Assembly: GCF_002934545.1 (NCBI RefSeq)
Contig: NZ_PTJA01000012.1
Location: forward strand, 1-64,000
Reading direction: 5' to 3'
Source of the DNA: Lacrimispora xylanisolvens
GTDB taxonomy: Bacteria; Bacillota; Clostridia; Lachnospirales; Lachnospiraceae
DNA length: 64,000 bases
Position 1 is the first letter of the stretch. Each line of letters begins with the position of its first letter. The notes beneath the pieces are model-generated. The model was not told the origin of the DNA. It worked only from the letters and a program-made list of their open reading frames with translations, and did not search any database. Made by a program: the position numbers and the translations under genes. Positions 63,240 through 64,000 of the stretch are shown here, piece after piece.

Positions 63240-63959
63240 TTATTTAATATTAAAAGGCTTTAAAAACTTGTTGACCTGCACTTTCTTTCCGTTTTCCATA
63301 ACTGGAACGGGTGCATAGAGCCAGCCTTCCACTTTTTCAGGGTCTACGCCAGCCGCAATCAACGGTTCAGGTGACAGAACAAACACAATATCTTTATCCT
63401 GTGCCTGTTTCGTTGCAGCACTGGTCTCTAAGTCTTTTGCCCATTCAAACATATTTCCGCCGCCCAGCTTTACTCCAAAATGATCCATATCCATATGGTA
63501 ATTAATCAGGTTACGGCCATTTTTCACCAGTCCCTCATAGGAGGAAAGGGCGGATTCTTCTGTACCAGTGAAGCTTCCATCATTGAGCTTCACGCCTACA
63601 GTTATAACATCGTCGTTTATCTCGTAATTCTCAGGAAGCTTTCCGGTATCCAGGCCTGCCTGGATAAATGGTGCCGCATCTGCCTGAAGCTTTACGTCAA
63701 AACGAGAACTTTCATCTGTTTCTCCGCTCCAGATAAAACGGGCTCCCCCGTCAGGAGCAGTCAGGACAAAGCCTTTGCCCCCATCTTCCTTACTCACCTG
63801 ATCAGGAATGGCATTTAATACCATATCAAAGGACTGTACCGACTTTTTACCCACTACATCAAGGGTACCTCCGGCACTTTCTACTGTCAGAAATATAATT
63901 GCTGCAATCACCAGTACACCGGCGATAATTGCGGTTATTGTTTTCTTGTTCTTTAACAT
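63240..63959 (-). CDS. Membrane-anchored extracytoplasmic protein of unknown function
   Basis: This 239-residue protein has one N-terminal membrane helix (TITAIIAGVLVIAAIIFLTV, residues 7-26) and then a polar extracytoplasmic domain. The domain has a possible ligand-rich YHMDMDHF segment near residue 155. I do not recognise the family. It lies directly upstream of the CopZ-like gene and may help in metal handling. A gene further upstream is cut off by the window end. GAGGTG precedes the ATG. Confidence 0.75.
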   Translation of the reverse strand: MLKNKKTITAIIAGVLVIAAIIFLTVESAGGTLDVVGKKSVQSFDMVLNAIPDQVSKEDGGKGFVLTAPDGGARFIWSGETDESSRFDVKLQADAAPFIQAGLDTGKLPENYEINDDVITVGVKLNDGSFTGTEESALSSYEGLVKNGRNLINYHMDMDHFGVKLGGGNMFEWAKDLETSAATKQAQDKDIVFVLSPEPLIAAGVDPEKVEGWLYAPVPVMENGKKVQVNKFLKPFNIK

Positions 63960-64000
63960 GGATCTGTCACCTCTTTCCTGTGTCTGGCCTAAACCTCTTT

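Overview
The window looks like chromosomal DNA of a low-to-moderate GC anaerobic member of the Bacillota, class Clostridia, most likely Lachnospiraceae of the Lacrimispora / Clostridium saccharolyticum type. This is inferred from gene content (ECF folate transporters, mannose-type PTS, AprBA-type sulfate reduction, PRD regulators, stand-alone DUF1858 and hemerythrin proteins) and from AGGAGG-type ribosome binding sites. I found no rRNA, tRNA, CRISPR array, intact transposase or phage gene. Gene identities rest on motif recognition in the translated sequence, since no database search was possible.

Layout. 0-4 kb: two chemoreceptors in an operon. 4.1-4.7 kb: an AT-rich gap with a 22-bp inverted repeat pair and a consensus promoter that runs into a terminator. 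4.7-14.2 kb: a sulfate uptake and activation operon (sbp-cysT-cysW-cysA-aprA-aprB-cysD-cysN) with a divergent LysR regulator. 14.3-19.7 kb: a two-component system followed by an FtsX-type ABC exporter. 19.8-24.5 kb: a CAP-domain secreted protein, a LysR regulator divergent from azlCD, a flavin reductase-like protein and a WYL regulator. 24.6-37.5 kb: a decayed sugar-binding-protein remnant and then a strikingly AT-rich 14-gene folate operon. 37.8-40.8 kb: sulfur-related tRNA modification genes, an Rrf2 regulator and a CsoR-type sensor. 41-45 kb: small accessory genes. 45-50.3 kb: a PTS and glycosidase pair with an AraC regulator. 50.4-57 kb: a mannose-family PTS with nagA, chbG and a PRD regulator. 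57.1-60.8 kb: a hemerythrin / DUF1858 / hybrid-cluster-like / cupin operon with a divergent CRP-type regulator. 60.8-64 kb: a two-component system, a CopZ-like protein and a membrane-anchored unknown.

How the genes work together. The sulfate block imports sulfate, activates it with CysDN and should reduce APS to sulfite through an AprBA-type reductase rather than through CysC and CysH, neither of which is present. The folate block carries DHFR, GTP cyclohydrolase I, DHNA/HPPK, DHPS and FolC, together with a complete ECF transporter with two FolT-like substrate subunits. It also holds three genes not normally expected there: a secreted gamma-glutamyltransferase, an N-formylglutamate amidohydrolase-like protein and a WD40-propeller fused to a glutaredoxin-like domain. 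I read it as a combined folate synthesis and folyl-polyglutamate salvage locus. The 57-60.8 kb block resembles a dispersed version of a di-iron repair and nitrosative stress system, with a palindrome centred exactly where a class II CRP/FNR activator would bind.

The most unusual items are the folate operon with its WD40-glutaredoxin fusion, the small hybrid-cluster-like protein in the hemerythrin operon, the 38-bp repeat that lies beside two unrelated terminators 37.6 kb apart, and the possible small RNA unit at 4.5 kb.
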